Shown: piece after piece, positions 17,329 through 26,576 of the stretch
Layout: each line of letters begins with the position of its first letter
Position numbering within the stretch: position 1 is the stretch's first letter
Source: Mangrovimonas aestuarii
GTDB lineage: Bacteria > Bacteroidota > Bacteroidia > Flavobacteriales > Flavobacteriaceae
Direction: 5' to 3'
DNA: 64,000 bases
NCBI RefSeq assembly: GCF_028767185.1
Contig: NZ_JARACK010000002.1
Span: 62,001 to 126,000 of the forward strand
The notes under the pieces: generated by a model
Database searches by the model: none
The model's input: only the letters and a program-made list of their open reading frames with translations
Told to the model about the DNA's origin: nothing
Made by a program: the position numbers and the translations under genes

Positions 17329-18213
17329 ATGAAGAATGTAATTGCAGTATTAGTTGTATTAATTTCTTTTGGACTTAACGCTCAGCAGGTACAGTTTTTG
17401 GATCTCCCTTCATTTTTTGATAGGGAATTTGAAATTTCAGGATTAACTGGGAATGCCGATAAACTGTTTTTAGCAGCAGAGCGTTGTGCCAAAATATTTG
17501 TCATTAAAAAGGAAGATATGACCCATGTTGAAACAATTCATTTAAATATTGATGCAATAAAAGGAGGGATTGAAATAGAAGGTTTAACGATATACAAAGA
17601 TTTTTTGATAATTTCAGATGAAAAGAACGCTAAAATACTGTCCTATAATCTTAAAGCAAAAAGCTTGAGGAGCTTGAATCCGAGAGGAAAGGACTTGAGT
17701 TCGTTTAAAGGTTCGTATGGGATGGAAGGAATTGCGGTTGATGAAACATCGAATATACTGTATCTGCTAAGAGAGAAAAACGAAAAAAAACAAAGCGAAA
17801 TACACTCTTTCTCAATTTCCGAAAAAGATGGTTCATTGAATTTACATTTCTTAAACCAAACATTAATTCAGCACGAAAGTAAAAACTGGAGATATACAGG
17901 ATTATCTCTCGACACAGTAAATAAACGACTTCTGTGTTTAAAATCATACTATATAAAAGGTCAGCCTCGTTTGTGTAAACGAGAAATACATTATTTGCAG
18001 CTTGATTCTCTTACAACTGGCATCGCATATTCAAACATGTTGATATCACTTACTTCAGAAATCTATTTCATGAGAAGTTCTTTTGCGACTAACGTCGAAG
18101 GTATTTATTCAGATGATAAATCTATATATGTTACAAGTGATAATGGTGAAGGCGAAAAAGACTGTGACCAAAAATCCACTAAAACAATAATGATTAAAGT
18201 AAAAATGTACTAG
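17329..18213 (+). CDS. Secreted phytase-like / SdiA-regulated-like beta-propeller protein
   Basis: The 294-residue protein has a Sec signal (MKNVIAVLVVLISFGLNAQ) and then a repeating beta-strand pattern: FEISGLTGNADKLFLAAER, GIEIEGLTIYKDFLIISDE, YGMEGIAVDETSNILYLLRE, TNVEGIYSDDKSIYVTSDN. The recurrent xxEGxxxxxxxxYxxxDN blades resemble the esterase-like phytase domain (PF13449) and SdiA-regulated propellers. It would be exported and may bind or hydrolyse an ester substrate, but no catalytic residues can be named. It lies between a sulfatase remnant and an intact sulfatase. Confidence 0.65.
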   Translation: MKNVIAVLVVLISFGLNAQQVQFLDLPSFFDREFEISGLTGNADKLFLAAERCAKIFVIKKEDMTHVETIHLNIDAIKGGIEIEGLTIYKDFLIISDEKNAKILSYNLKAKSLRSLNPRGKDLSSFKGSYGMEGIAVDETSNILYLLREKNEKKQSEIHSFSISEKDGSLNLHFLNQTLIQHESKNWRYTGLSLDTVNKRLLCLKSYYIKGQPRLCKREIHYLQLDSLTTGIAYSNMLISLTSEIYFMRSSFATNVEGIYSDDKSIYVTSDNGEGEKDCDQKSTKTIMIKVKMY

Positions 18214-18633
18214 TACTATCAAGTTGTATAGTCTTGTTTCAGAACATTTTTACAGCCATTCCCAACATTAATTTTGGATTATGTCTAGCGGTTTTTTTAA
18301 TAAACTAAAAATAAATCTTAACCAGCTTCTTTAAAAGAAAATCATCAAACTCATTTCAAAGAGCTTTAGATTACAAATTATTTCTTTTTAATTGTATACG
18401 TTTTTTTTTTTTTTTTTTGATAAATTAGTGATTATGTGATGGTTAGTTTTGTGTTGTTATGTTATTCCTAATAGAATAAGGGAGACTATTAAAAGTATTC
18501 GGGTTCTTGAATTAATCACAGCACTCATAGACCTGAGGATTATACGCTTCATATCTTCTAATATACCAATCACAGTTTATGTAATTAATGTGTTTGTCCC
18601 AAAATGTTTTAGAATCAACTATAAATACACTAA
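18214..18633. other. 420-base AT-rich spacer upstream of the sulfatase
   Basis: No supported gene. The stretch contains a run of 18 thymines (listed separately). A 62-codon frame near 18449 has no recognisable content and runs into the sulfatase start, so I leave it out. No clear TAnnTTTG promoter was found close to the sulfatase ATG. Confidence 0.5.
18401..18418. repeat. Homopolymeric T18 tract
   Basis: Eighteen consecutive T residues 216 bases upstream of the sulfatase ATG. Such tracts slip during replication and sequencing, so the true length may vary. On the minus strand it is an A-tract that could bend DNA. Confidence 0.9.
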
Positions 18634-20196
18634 ATGAATTTTATTATGAGGAACACAGCAAAAATTTTAAAAGTCTTTAGCATTTTATTGCTATTACCAT
18701 TGGTAAGTTTCGCCCAGGATAAACCAAACATTTTAATCATTTTTCCAGACGATGTTGGCTGGAGTAATGTTAGTGCGTATGGCAACGGAGTAATGGGTTA
18801 TAATACTCCTAATATTGACAGAATAGCACAAAACGGTATCATGTTTACTGAACACTATGCACAACCATCATGTACAGCAGGTCGCGCAGCCCTTATTACA
18901 GGACAATATCCAATTCGCAGCGGTATGACCACTGTTGGGCGACCAGGTGCCGAACTAGGATTAAAAAAAGAATCACCCACATTGGCTGAAGTTCTAAAAG
19001 AACAAGGATACGCTACAGGTCAATTTGGAAAAAATCATTTAGGAGATAGAAATGAGCACCTACCAACTGTGCACGGATTTGATGAATTCTTTGGGAACCT
19101 TTATCACCTCAATACACAGGAAGAATACCAACAAATGGATTATCCTCAGAATCCCGAATATTTCAAAAAACATGGTACGAGAGGTGTACTACACACATGG
19201 GCAACAAATGTGGATGACAATACCGTTGATCCGAGGTTTGGTAAAATAGGTAAACAAAAAATTGAGGACACGGGGCAGTTATCAAGAGAAAGGATGGAAA
19301 CAGTTGATGAAGAGTTCAAGGAGGCTATGATGGATTTTATTAAAAGATCCCAGAAAGACAACAAGCCCTTTTTTGCGTGGTTTAATCCAAGTAGAATGCA
19401 CATGTTTACCCGATTAAAAAAGGAGAGTCGCTATTTAGCTTTACCATATACTACTGAACATGATTTTTATGGTAGTGGAATGATAGAGCACGATATGATG
19501 GTTGGAGATATTTTGGACGAATTGGAAAAAATGGGACTGCTTGAAAACACAATTGTAATTTATTCTACGGATAATGGCCCAGAGCATAGCGCAAGAACAC
19601 ATGGAGGAACAACCCCTTTTAGAGGAGAAAAAATGACTACATATGAGGGAGGTGTAAGAGTTCCTACCTTGGTTATGTGGAAAAAACAAATTGAAGGAGG
19701 AAGAAGGTTACAAGGCATCCAGGCTCATATGGACCTATTCACTACATTAGCTGCAGCTGCCGGTGTTCCCGATGTCGCTCAAAAAATGAAAAACGAGCGA
19801 AATCAATATATAGATGGAGTAAACAACCTTGACTATTGGTTGGGAAAATCCGACAAAAGCAATCGTAATAATTTCATCTACTATCATGAATCAGACATTC
19901 GTGCGGTTCGAATAGATCAATGGAAAATGCATTTTCAAACCAGCGAGAATTATTATGCCCCTTATGTCAAGCAAAAATTCCCTACTATGTACAATATTCA
20001 CTTTGACCCATATGAAAGTTTTGACAATTTGACTGACCAATCAGACATGTTACAGCGAAAGCAATTCATTAATGAACCTATGCAGGAATTACTTGCTGAT
20101 CACATTGAGTCATTAGTTAAATACCCACCTGTTCAAAAGGCAACAAGTTTCGACTTTTCAGAGATAATAAAGCAATTACAAGAAGGAAAACAATAA
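18634..20196 (+). CDS. Secreted arylsulfatase (S1 family, formylglycine type)
   Basis: A 520-residue exported sulfatase hydrolysing sulfate esters, probably on a polysaccharide or aryl substrate. A Sec signal ends near VSFAQ. Metal ligands D39/D40 lie in [11 protein letters not shown]. The formylglycine site is C80 in [13 protein letters not shown] (C-x-A-x-R), requiring activation by a sulfatase-maturating enzyme that is not in this window. Further motifs are [16 protein letters not shown] and [10 protein letters not shown]. Start could be Met5 (18646), which begins nearer a standard signal peptide. Length is normal, but the in-frame sequence just after the stop encodes another sulfatase's C-terminal end. 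Confidence 0.93.
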   Translation: MNFIMRNTAKILKVFSILLLLPLVSFAQDKPNILIIFPDDVGWSNVSAYGNGVMGYNTPNIDRIAQNGIMFTEHYAQPSCTAGRAALITGQYPIRSGMTTVGRPGAELGLKKESPTLAEVLKEQGYATGQFGKNHLGDRNEHLPTVHGFDEFFGNLYHLNTQEEYQQMDYPQNPEYFKKHGTRGVLHTWATNVDDNTVDPRFGKIGKQKIEDTGQLSRERMETVDEEFKEAMMDFIKRSQKDNKPFFAWFNPSRMHMFTRLKKESRYLALPYTTEHDFYGSGMIEHDMMVGDILDELEKMGLLENTIVIYSTDNGPEHSARTHGGTTPFRGEKMTTYEGGVRVPTLVMWKKQIEGGRRLQGIQAHMDLFTTLAAAAGVPDVAQKMKNERNQYIDGVNNLDYWLGKSDKSNRNNFIYYHESDIRAVRIDQWKMHFQTSENYYAPYVKQKFPTMYNIHFDPYESFDNLTDQSDMLQRKQFINEPMQELLADHIESLVKYPPVQKATSFDFSEIIKQLQEGKQ

Positions 20197-20639
20197 GAGT
20201 TTAGGTTAGATTTAAAATATAAAATTGGAGGCACATCCTTTAAAGTACATCTTGATGGATACAATCAAAGTGATATTTTACTAAGACAGGGAAAAACCAA
20301 GCGTAAGGAATTCTTTTACTTTACCGAGACCACATTACACGGCATGCGTTATAGGGATTGGAAAGTATTATTTAGAGATCAAGAAGAATGGTTTAGATCT
20401 ACACACGATGTATTAACTACACCTTATATTATCAATTTAAAATTAGACCCTTTTGAACGTTTTACGGAATCTCGGGGCTACCACGAGTGGGCCGAAAATA
20501 GAAGCTGGATTATTGGACAAGTGGGGGGCATCTGACTAATTTTTTGGAAACCTTTAAGGAGTTCCCGCCAAGCCAAGAAAGTTTTTCTGCTCAGTCAGGA
20601 GATTTCAATTCTATGCTAAAAGCTGTTAACGGTAGGTAA
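20197..20639 (+). pseudogene. C-terminal remnant of a second arylsulfatase, frameshifted
   Basis: Directly after the sulfatase TAA, the same frame stays open for 112 codons and reads as a sulfatase C-terminal domain: FKVHLDGYNQSD, RKEFFYFTETTLHGMRYRDW, LTTPYIINLKLDPFERF, YHEWAENRSW. At the G6 run (20523-20528) the homology jumps one frame and continues HLTNFLETFKEFPPSQESF to a TAA ending at 20639. There is no start codon or active site. It looks like the tail of a different paralogue, left by recombination or deletion. It may belong with the N-terminal remnant at 17014, but the two cannot be matched by overlap. Confidence 0.8.
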
Positions 20640-20673
20640 GATTATTATGAGTATAGAAATATAATTAATGAGG

Positions 20674-20710
20674 AACTGAAACGGTCAGGCTATTTCAGTT
20701 TCTTTTTTGT
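20674..20710 (+). terminator. Rho-independent-type terminator
   Basis: Stem AACTGAAA (20674-20681) pairs with TTTCAGTT (20693-20700) around an 11-base loop and is followed by CTTTTTTG. It lies after the sulfatase remnant. Confidence 0.65.
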
Positions 20711-20762
20711 TTTAAACAATAAAAAAAAAATAGTTAACAAGCTGTAAATCAAATCCATATTG

Positions 20763-20986
<224 letters not shown>

Positions 20987-21056
20987 AAGGATAAGATTGT
21001 TGAGAACCAACTGCTTTTTCAATTTAAGATTGAAAAATAATTGAAAATCAATGTTG

Positions 21057-21092
21057 AACAAGGTCTTTAGATTTATCGATAAAGACCTTGTT
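21057..21092. terminator. Strong hairpin terminator
   Basis: Perfect 13-bp arms (AACAAGGTCTTTA at 21057-21069, TAAAGACCTTGTT at 21080-21092) around a 10-base loop. The U-tract is short (TTTAATT), so termination strength is uncertain. It separates the small membrane protein gene from the amidohydrolase. Confidence 0.65.
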
Positions 21093-21135
21093 TAATTATA
21101 AACTAATAAAGAAAAGGTTTAAAAGTTAATATTAA

Positions 21136-22854
21136 ATGAAAAGAGCACTAATTTATTTAGCAACCCTTGTCTTTGTTGTGGGATGTAAGGATAAAGTCCA
21201 AGAACGTAATGAAGTATTATTAGAGAAAGGGAATGAGCAGACTATTTATTTTGGAGGCGATATAATAACTATGAAAGGTGAATCACCTGAGTATGTAGAA
21301 GCCTTAGTTGCGAAAGAAGGAAAAATAGTTTTTACGGGCGATAAAGAAGAAGCCTTAACCGTGGCAGGAGATAATGCTATATTGAAAGACTTAAAAGGAA
21401 ATACTTTACTTCCTGGATTTATTGATGGTCATGCTCATTTTTCAAGTTTTTCCTCTCAAGCCATTGGCGCACAATTGCTACCATCACCAGATGGTAAGGC
21501 GAATGATATTTCGACTCTTATTGATATTTTAAAAGAATGGAATGCCCCTGATAATAGAGCCTTAACAGGATGGATTTTTGGAACAGGTTTTGACGATTCA
21601 GTATTGGAAGAAAAAAGATTTCCCACAAAACATGATTTGGATCAAGTATCTACAGAATATCCCATTATGATTATACATATTTCTGGTCACTTTGCTGTTG
21701 TTAACTCAAAAGGGCTGGAAATGTTGAATATAGACTCCTCAACAAAAGACCCAGAAGGTGGTTTAATAAGAAGGGAAGAGAATAATGAACCCAACGGAGT
21801 TTTGGAAGAATTAGCAGGTATACCTCACTATGCTAAAGCGCTAACTCCATCATCAAAAGAAACTGCAGATCTGTTTTTTGAAGCAGGGCAAAAGATGGCG
21901 CTTTCTTATGGTTATACTACAGCTCAAGAAGGAAGAGCAATGGAAAATCATGAACAACTTGCTAATGCAGCTGATGCACTTAAACTTAAGCTGGATGTTG
22001 TGAGTTATATAGATTATATGTTTGTAGATAAGTATATGGGTAGTAAATGGAACAGTAAATTTTACGACAATCATTACCGTATAGGGGGCATGAAGGTAAC
22101 TTTAGATGGTTCTCCTCAAGGAAGAACTGCATGGAGAACACAACCTTATATAATCGTTCCTGACGGTGCCAAGAGCGACTATAAGGGGTATCCAGCAATT
22201 CCAAACGATAGTACATTAATTTCTCTTTATGATAAAGGATTCAAAAACAATTGGCAGATTTTAACCCATGCTAATGGTGATGCTGCAATGGATCAAATGA
22301 TAAGAGCCATGAAAAATGTAGTTGAAAATTATGGTAACGAAGGGAGGAGAGATGTCCTTGTTCATGGACAATACGTACGTGAGGATCAATTAGATTCATT
22401 TAAAGAGTTAAATGTTATTGCTTCTTTGTTTCCCTTGCATACCTATTATTGGGGTGATTGGCACAAGCAAATAATAGGAGATAGTCTGGGAAACAAAATA
22501 AGCCCTACCAAAACAGCTTTAAACAAAGGGCTAAAGATTACCATACACACCGATGCGCCAGTTGCATTACCCAACTTAATGCGGATGGTGGGTATTTCTG
22601 TTGAACGGAAGTCCCGTTCCGGTAAAATAATTGGCGAAAATGAAAAGTTAACTCCCTATGAAGCACTTAAAGCGATAACGGATTGGTCGGCTTACCAGCA
22701 CTTTGAAGAAAACTCCAAGGGAACTTTAGAAGTTGGAAAGTTAGCAGATGTGGTTATCCTTGACAAAAACCCATTAAAAATAGATCCAAAGGAAATAAAA
22801 GATATACAGGTATTAGAAACTATAAAAGAAGGAGTTAGTGTTTATGTTAAATAG
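21136..22854 (+). CDS. YtcJ-like amidohydrolase, lipoprotein
   Basis: A 572-residue protein with lipoprotein signal MKRALIYLATLVFVVGC (lipidated C17) and an amidohydrolase-3 fold. Metal-binding HxH sits in LLPGFIDGHAHFSSF (H99, H101). Further histidines lie in ILTHANGDAAMDQ and VLVHGQYV, and the catalytic Asp in TIHTDAPVALP. The C-terminal SKGTLEVGKLADVVILDKNP closes the composite beta domain. YtcJ-type enzymes hydrolyse amide or related bonds; the natural substrate is unknown. The lipid anchor places it in the periplasm or outer membrane. It is monocistronic between the hairpin at 21057 and a 230-base spacer. Confidence 0.9.
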   Translation: MKRALIYLATLVFVVGCKDKVQERNEVLLEKGNEQTIYFGGDIITMKGESPEYVEALVAKEGKIVFTGDKEEALTVAGDNAILKDLKGNTLLPGFIDGHAHFSSFSSQAIGAQLLPSPDGKANDISTLIDILKEWNAPDNRALTGWIFGTGFDDSVLEEKRFPTKHDLDQVSTEYPIMIIHISGHFAVVNSKGLEMLNIDSSTKDPEGGLIRREENNEPNGVLEELAGIPHYAKALTPSSKETADLFFEAGQKMALSYGYTTAQEGRAMENHEQLANAADALKLKLDVVSYIDYMFVDKYMGSKWNSKFYDNHYRIGGMKVTLDGSPQGRTAWRTQPYIIVPDGAKSDYKGYPAIPNDSTLISLYDKGFKNNWQILTHANGDAAMDQMIRAMKNVVENYGNEGRRDVLVHGQYVREDQLDSFKELNVIASLFPLHTYYWGDWHKQIIGDSLGNKISPTKTALNKGLKITIHTDAPVALPNLMRMVGISVERKSRSGKIIGENEKLTPYEALKAITDWSAYQHFEENSKGTLEVGKLADVVILDKNPLKIDPKEIKDIQVLETIKEGVSVYVK

Positions 22855-23083
22855 TTTTTGTTTTTAGTTTGTTATGTAATTTGAAGTGTAATTTTTTGAG
22901 CCAATTTTTTACCTCAGCTAATATATCAATACTGAATAATAGCTATGTATAAAGTAAATATTAATGATTTGATTTCTGGCTTTATTTTCTCTAATTCAGA
23001 AGTTTTACCCTAGAATACCTTAGTTGAAATGAAAAATAATTAAATAAAAAGAAATATTAGTTAAATGCTTAAACTATGATATT

Positions 23084-23941
23084 ATGAATTTCAAAAAGAT
23101 TTATTACATCCTTTTTCTATCGATTTTTGCAATCTTGAGCACCAGTTGTGACAGCAGTATTACTTATCCATCAATATCAGAAAAGGCTACAGGAATAAAT
23201 AATCCAGGCCAATTTGTTTGGCACGATCTGGCAACATCAAACCCAAATGTTGCCATGAAATTTTACGGTGAAGTATTCGGTTGGAAATTTGAGACCTTAG
23301 GTAGTGGAAACAATCTCTATTATGTTATAAAAAACCAAGGAAAATCAATTGGAGGTATATTTCAATTAGCACAAAAATATGGTGAGAACAGTGAATGGAT
23401 TGGTTCTATGTCAGTTCAGAATTTAGAGACAGCCGTTTCATTTAACGAAACTAATGGCGGGAAGACTATTTATAAGATAGCAGATTTTAAAGGTAGGGGG
23501 GAAACAGCTTTGATTCAGGATCCTCAAGGCGCTATTGTTGCTTTATTAAAGTCTGCGACCGGTGATCCTGAAAATGGTTCTTTAGTAAACAATGAATGGT
23601 TATGGAATGAGCTTTGGACTACAGACCTTGATGGTTCTTTGCGTTTTTATAAAGGTTTAGTTGAATATGAGTCTATGGAAGTGGAGCAATCTAAAGCACC
23701 TTACTTTATATTTTCCAACACAGGAAAGAAACTTTCAGGGGCACTTAAGAACCCAGTTCGCGAAGCACGAAGCGCTTGGATGCCATATATTAAAGTTGAT
23801 GATGTTAATAAGTCAGTAGCTAAGGCTGAGGCAGCTGGGGCTTATGTTGTGATGAAGCCAAATCAGGAAATTAGGAATGGTACGGTTGCAGTATTGATAG
23901 ATCCCTTAGGGGCACAGTTCACCATTCAGGAATGGCAGTAA
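23084..23941 (+). CDS. Two-domain VOC (glyoxalase-like) lipoprotein
   Basis: The 285-residue protein has a lipoprotein signal (MNFKKIYYILFLSIFAILSTSC). Two vicinal-oxygen-chelate repeats follow: GQFVWHDLATSNPNVAMKFYGEVFGWKFE (from about residue 42) and EWLWNELWTTDLDGSLRFYKGLVEYE (from about residue 166). Each ends in a DPxGAxxx strand (IQDPQGAIVALL; IDPLGAQFTIQEW). VOC proteins bind metals or small ligands and include glyoxalases and resistance proteins; export as a lipoprotein is less usual. Ligand unknown. It is followed within 24 bases by a tiny lipoprotein. Confidence 0.87.
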   Translation: MNFKKIYYILFLSIFAILSTSCDSSITYPSISEKATGINNPGQFVWHDLATSNPNVAMKFYGEVFGWKFETLGSGNNLYYVIKNQGKSIGGIFQLAQKYGENSEWIGSMSVQNLETAVSFNETNGGKTIYKIADFKGRGETALIQDPQGAIVALLKSATGDPENGSLVNNEWLWNELWTTDLDGSLRFYKGLVEYESMEVEQSKAPYFIFSNTGKKLSGALKNPVREARSAWMPYIKVDDVNKSVAKAEAAGAYVVMKPNQEIRNGTVAVLIDPLGAQFTIQEWQ

Positions 23942-23964
23942 GCAAATTAAAAAAACACACAATT

Positions 23965-24144
23965 ATGAGATTTAAGAATAAAAGTATAGTTTACGCTTTC
24001 ATATTATTAGCAGTATTTGCAATTAGTGCTTGTGCTAATGCCAGATGGGGGACCAGCGCAGGTGTTAGCGTTGATTTTGGTCCCAACGGGCCTAGGGTAA
24101 GACCTCACATGGATGTAGGTCTGTACAGTGGAGGTCGATATTAG
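23965..24144 (+). CDS. Small lipoprotein, function unknown
   Basis: I chose ATG 23965 (MRFKNKSIVYAFILLAVFAISACANARWG), giving 59 residues. This start begins at the signal peptide and avoids overlap with the VOC gene. The lipobox is AISAC. The mature part is about 38 residues, rich in Gly, Arg and Pro (FGPNGPRVRPHMDVGLYSGGRY), and may be an outer-membrane-associated peptide. It is probably co-transcribed with the VOC lipoprotein. No family can be named with confidence. Confidence 0.65.
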   Translation: MRFKNKSIVYAFILLAVFAISACANARWGTSAGVSVDFGPNGPRVRPHMDVGLYSGGRY

Positions 24145-24639
24145 ATTTAAACTCACCAAGCCAATGGTAATTTAAATTATTGATCTATGGGTATAGGTCA
24201 CTATAATTTGAAACTATTAGTAAACGGTTTATTAAGTGCTAATAAGTATAGATTTTGCTTCTCAATCAATATTTAAGAAAGGTGCCAAAAAAGATTCTTG
24301 TTAGTATGAAATTTGGCTTATATGGAGATTTCTGAAAAAAAGCCTTTTTAAAATAGATCTAATTAATATTAGCGATGTAACATTTATCATTCCGCAAAAG
24401 CATGTAAGACTTTTTATAGTCTGAATTATGTGTTTTCAATAGGGAATATCTTCATTAGTAACCATAAGAGATTCATTGATGACAGGTTGTATTTTGAAAA
24501 TTCACAATCAAGGATTTATTAGTGGATTGATTATTTTGAATTTTTCTTACGTCTTATGTTGTTGTTAATCATGTGTTTGAAGTCTATTTTTGCTGGTTTT
24601 TCACTAAATTTATATAGGGATTAGTCAATTTTATTTGTC
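24145..24639. other. 495-base gene-free spacer
   Basis: AT-rich sequence between the small lipoprotein and the AraC regulator. I see no coding frame with recognisable content, no strong hairpin with a U-tract and no exact TAnnTTTG element close to the AraC start. Confidence 0.5.
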
Positions 24640-25515
24640 ATGTTTGATTCGTATAAGCACTTTTTAGAAACACCAGGTTATCATAAAATAATTGGAGATG
24701 ACTATTTGATTGTTGAGTTTAAATGCCCTATTAAAGAGGAATTGTTTGATGCTTGGTCTGAGTGCCATAGTATTGTTTATGTGTTAAACGGCCAAAAAAA
24801 ATGGATTACTCCAACCAAAGCATTTCTGGTTCAGGAGAATCAATCTATTTTCGTAAGGAAAGGGGCTTTTAAAAACCAACAATATTTTGAGGAGAGTTTT
24901 TGTGTGCTTATGTTTTTCATGAAAGACGAATTCATAAAGCGATGTATAGAGATAGATATTACACATGAAATTTCAACTCCCCAAAAAATCGATTGTCCAG
25001 AATTTATATATAGAATCAATATAGAAGAAAGTTTAAGAGTATCGTATCATTCCTTTTTCTCATACCTACAAAACCAAAATAAAACCCCTCAGAAAATAAT
25101 TGAGTTAAAGTTTAGGGAAATGCTTTTAAATATATGTTTGGATGCAAAAAATAAGGACATAAAAAATGTATTGTACACCTTAGCTCAAAATTCAGGGGGA
25201 AGTATTGAAAAGGTTATGGAGGAGCAGTTTATTTATAATTTAAAAGTAGATGAATTTGCAAGACTATGCGGTAGAAGTATTTCTACATTTAAGAGGGAAT
25301 TCAGAAAGATTTACAATACTACCCCAGGAAAATGGTTAATGAAGAAGCGACTCAATCTTGCAAGGGAACTTATACTTACAACTGATTTTACTGTGCAACA
25401 AATCTGCTATGACTGTGGCTTTGAGAGTGACTCTCATTTTATTAGAAGTTTCAAGTCTGCTTTTGGAGATACTCCACAACATTGGAGAAATAGTAAAATA
25501 CGTTCTGCAGGTTGA
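24640..25515 (+). CDS. AraC-family transcriptional regulator
   Basis: A 291-residue protein with a cupin-like N-terminal sensor half (SIVYVLNGQKKWITPTKAFLVQENQSIFVRKG) and a C-terminal AraC double helix-turn-helix. The DNA-binding part reads LKVDEFARLCGRSISTFKREFRKIYNTTPGKWLMKKRLNLARELI, then TVQQICYDCGFESDSHFIRSFKSAFGDTP. It probably controls a nearby or distant operon in response to a small molecule; no ligand can be inferred. It is transcribed alone and ends at a perfect bidirectional terminator. Confidence 0.93.
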   Translation: MFDSYKHFLETPGYHKIIGDDYLIVEFKCPIKEELFDAWSECHSIVYVLNGQKKWITPTKAFLVQENQSIFVRKGAFKNQQYFEESFCVLMFFMKDEFIKRCIEIDITHEISTPQKIDCPEFIYRINIEESLRVSYHSFFSYLQNQNKTPQKIIELKFREMLLNICLDAKNKDIKNVLYTLAQNSGGSIEKVMEEQFIYNLKVDEFARLCGRSISTFKREFRKIYNTTPGKWLMKKRLNLARELILTTDFTVQQICYDCGFESDSHFIRSFKSAFGDTPQHWRNSKIRSAG

Positions 25516-25533
25516 TTGTAAAAGAGGAATTAA

Positions 25534-25575
25534 AAAATCCCTTAATAAATTGAACAACCATTATTAAGGGATTTT
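25534..25575. terminator. Bidirectional terminator between AraC and rhodanese genes
   Basis: Perfect 15-bp arms, AAAATCCCTTAATAA (25534-25548) and TTATTAAGGGATTTT (25561-25575), around a 12-base loop. A-runs and T-runs on the two sides allow termination of both convergent genes. Confidence 0.85.
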
Positions 25576-25599
25576 GTATTTGGACAGCATAAGATTTTT

Positions 25600-25968
25600 T
25601 TAAGACTTTTTTAATTTTAACCAAGCAGAGTGTCCTCCTTCCAAATTAAATACTCCCTTTACGTCATTTTTTTGGGCGTGGATAGCGGCCATGTATGACA
25701 TTACTCCCCCAGTACAACAAAAGAGAAAAGGACCATTTCCGTTAAAGATTGACTTTAAATCTTCGTGACGTTTATCAATTTGGGTTTTAACTTCCTCAAG
25801 AGGTATGTTTATAGCTTCCGGAATATTACCTTGGTTCTCTATTGCCTGAGGTGATCTCACATCGACAATAGTGTATTGCTTTGATTCAATTATTTTGTCA
25901 AGTTGAGAAACTTTAATTTGTTCAATAACTTCATTAGAGCTGTGAAATTTTGATTGTGTATTTTCCAT
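25600..25968 (-). CDS. Rhodanese-like sulfurtransferase domain protein
   Basis: A 122-residue single rhodanese domain: TIVDVRSPQAIENQGNIPEAINIPL in the first half and the active-site loop FLFCCTGGVMSYMAA, where the second Cys begins a C-x-G-x-x-x-S persulfide loop. The C-terminal FNLEGGHSAWLK is typical of the fold. It would carry sulfane sulfur on the active Cys. The adjacent upstream DsrE-type gene (31 bases apart) points to a small cytoplasmic sulfur-relay pair. No signal peptide. The acceptor is unknown. Confidence 0.9.
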   Translation of the reverse strand: MENTQSKFHSSNEVIEQIKVSQLDKIIESKQYTIVDVRSPQAIENQGNIPEAINIPLEEVKTQIDKRHEDLKSIFNGNGPFLFCCTGGVMSYMAAIHAQKNDVKGVFNLEGGHSAWLKLKKS

Positions 25969-25999
25969 GGTTTTAATTTTTAATGTTAATTTCAGTTTA

Positions 26000-26368
26000 T
26001 TAAATGGATATTGTTTCTGCTCCTTCTAAGATTAATTCATGTAGTGCTGGAGATCCTACTAATTCAATGTCATCTATTAAATCGTCAGGGGTATAGCCTC
26101 TCACTGCAGAGCAGGGTGGACATACCATTATTCTGGATTTGTTATTAATAACTGTTTCAATCATATCTTTCATAGTAGGGTCTTTAGGATTAAGATGAGC
26201 ATGATTAAAGGCTCCTTTTCGTACCCAGTCAACTCCAGAGCTAACAAGAAAAATGCTAACCTCTAACCCAGACTTTATACCTCCATTAGCAATACTCCAA
26301 GCTACAGAGGCTCTTTCATCATCCATTCCTTTGCTAATTAATACAACTAATTTCTTTTTTGTTTCCAT
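26000..26368 (-). CDS. DsrE-family sulfur-relay protein
   Basis: A 122-residue protein of the DsrE/TusD-like fold: LVVLISKGMDDERASVAWSIANGG, then VSIFLVSSGVDWVRKGA, and the cysteine motif MVCPPCSAVRGYTPDDLI. The CPPC pair is where a persulfide carrier would load sulfur. It is first in a two-gene operon with the rhodanese protein and likely exchanges sulfane sulfur with it. Dyad-rich DNA upstream (26429-26470) suggests regulated expression. Confidence 0.87.
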   Translation of the reverse strand: METKKKLVVLISKGMDDERASVAWSIANGGIKSGLEVSIFLVSSGVDWVRKGAFNHAHLNPKDPTMKDMIETVINNKSRIMVCPPCSAVRGYTPDDLIDDIELVGSPALHELILEGAETISI

Positions 26369-26428
26369 GATAAATTGATTTTTAATCGTTTATATAGCAA
26401 AGTAACGGAGATTAATTCCATGAGAGTA

Positions 26429-26470
26429 GCCTTAAAAGGCCAACAAATTGCCTGAAAAGTTCAGGTAATT
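26429..26470. promoter_or_regulatory. Two operator-like dyads in the DsrE/phosphotransferase divergent region
   Basis: GCCTT-AA-AAGGC lies at 26429-26440 and AATTGCCTGAA-N3-TTCAGGTAATT at 26446-26470 (10 of 11 bases symmetric). They lie 60-100 bases upstream of the DsrE start and about 110-150 bases upstream of the divergent phosphotransferase. A dimeric regulator could bind here; none can be named. Confidence 0.4.
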
Positions 26471-26576
26471 CAATGCGACTGTTAAATGATGGATTGTAAA
26501 TAATACTGAGTGAATGTTATTCGGTTGTAAATAAATTATAGTTTTACTGTTTAAAGATAATCTATCCAAATAAACT

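Noticed and set aside
18449-18637. 62-codon plus-strand frame before the sulfatase
   Set aside because: No recognisable domain or signal peptide, AT-rich composition like the surrounding spacer, and it overlaps the sulfatase start codon.
20194-20196. Recoded stop codon producing a longer sulfatase
   Set aside because: The intact protein already has normal length and a complete C-terminal region, and the following frame is itself broken by a frameshift at the G6 run.
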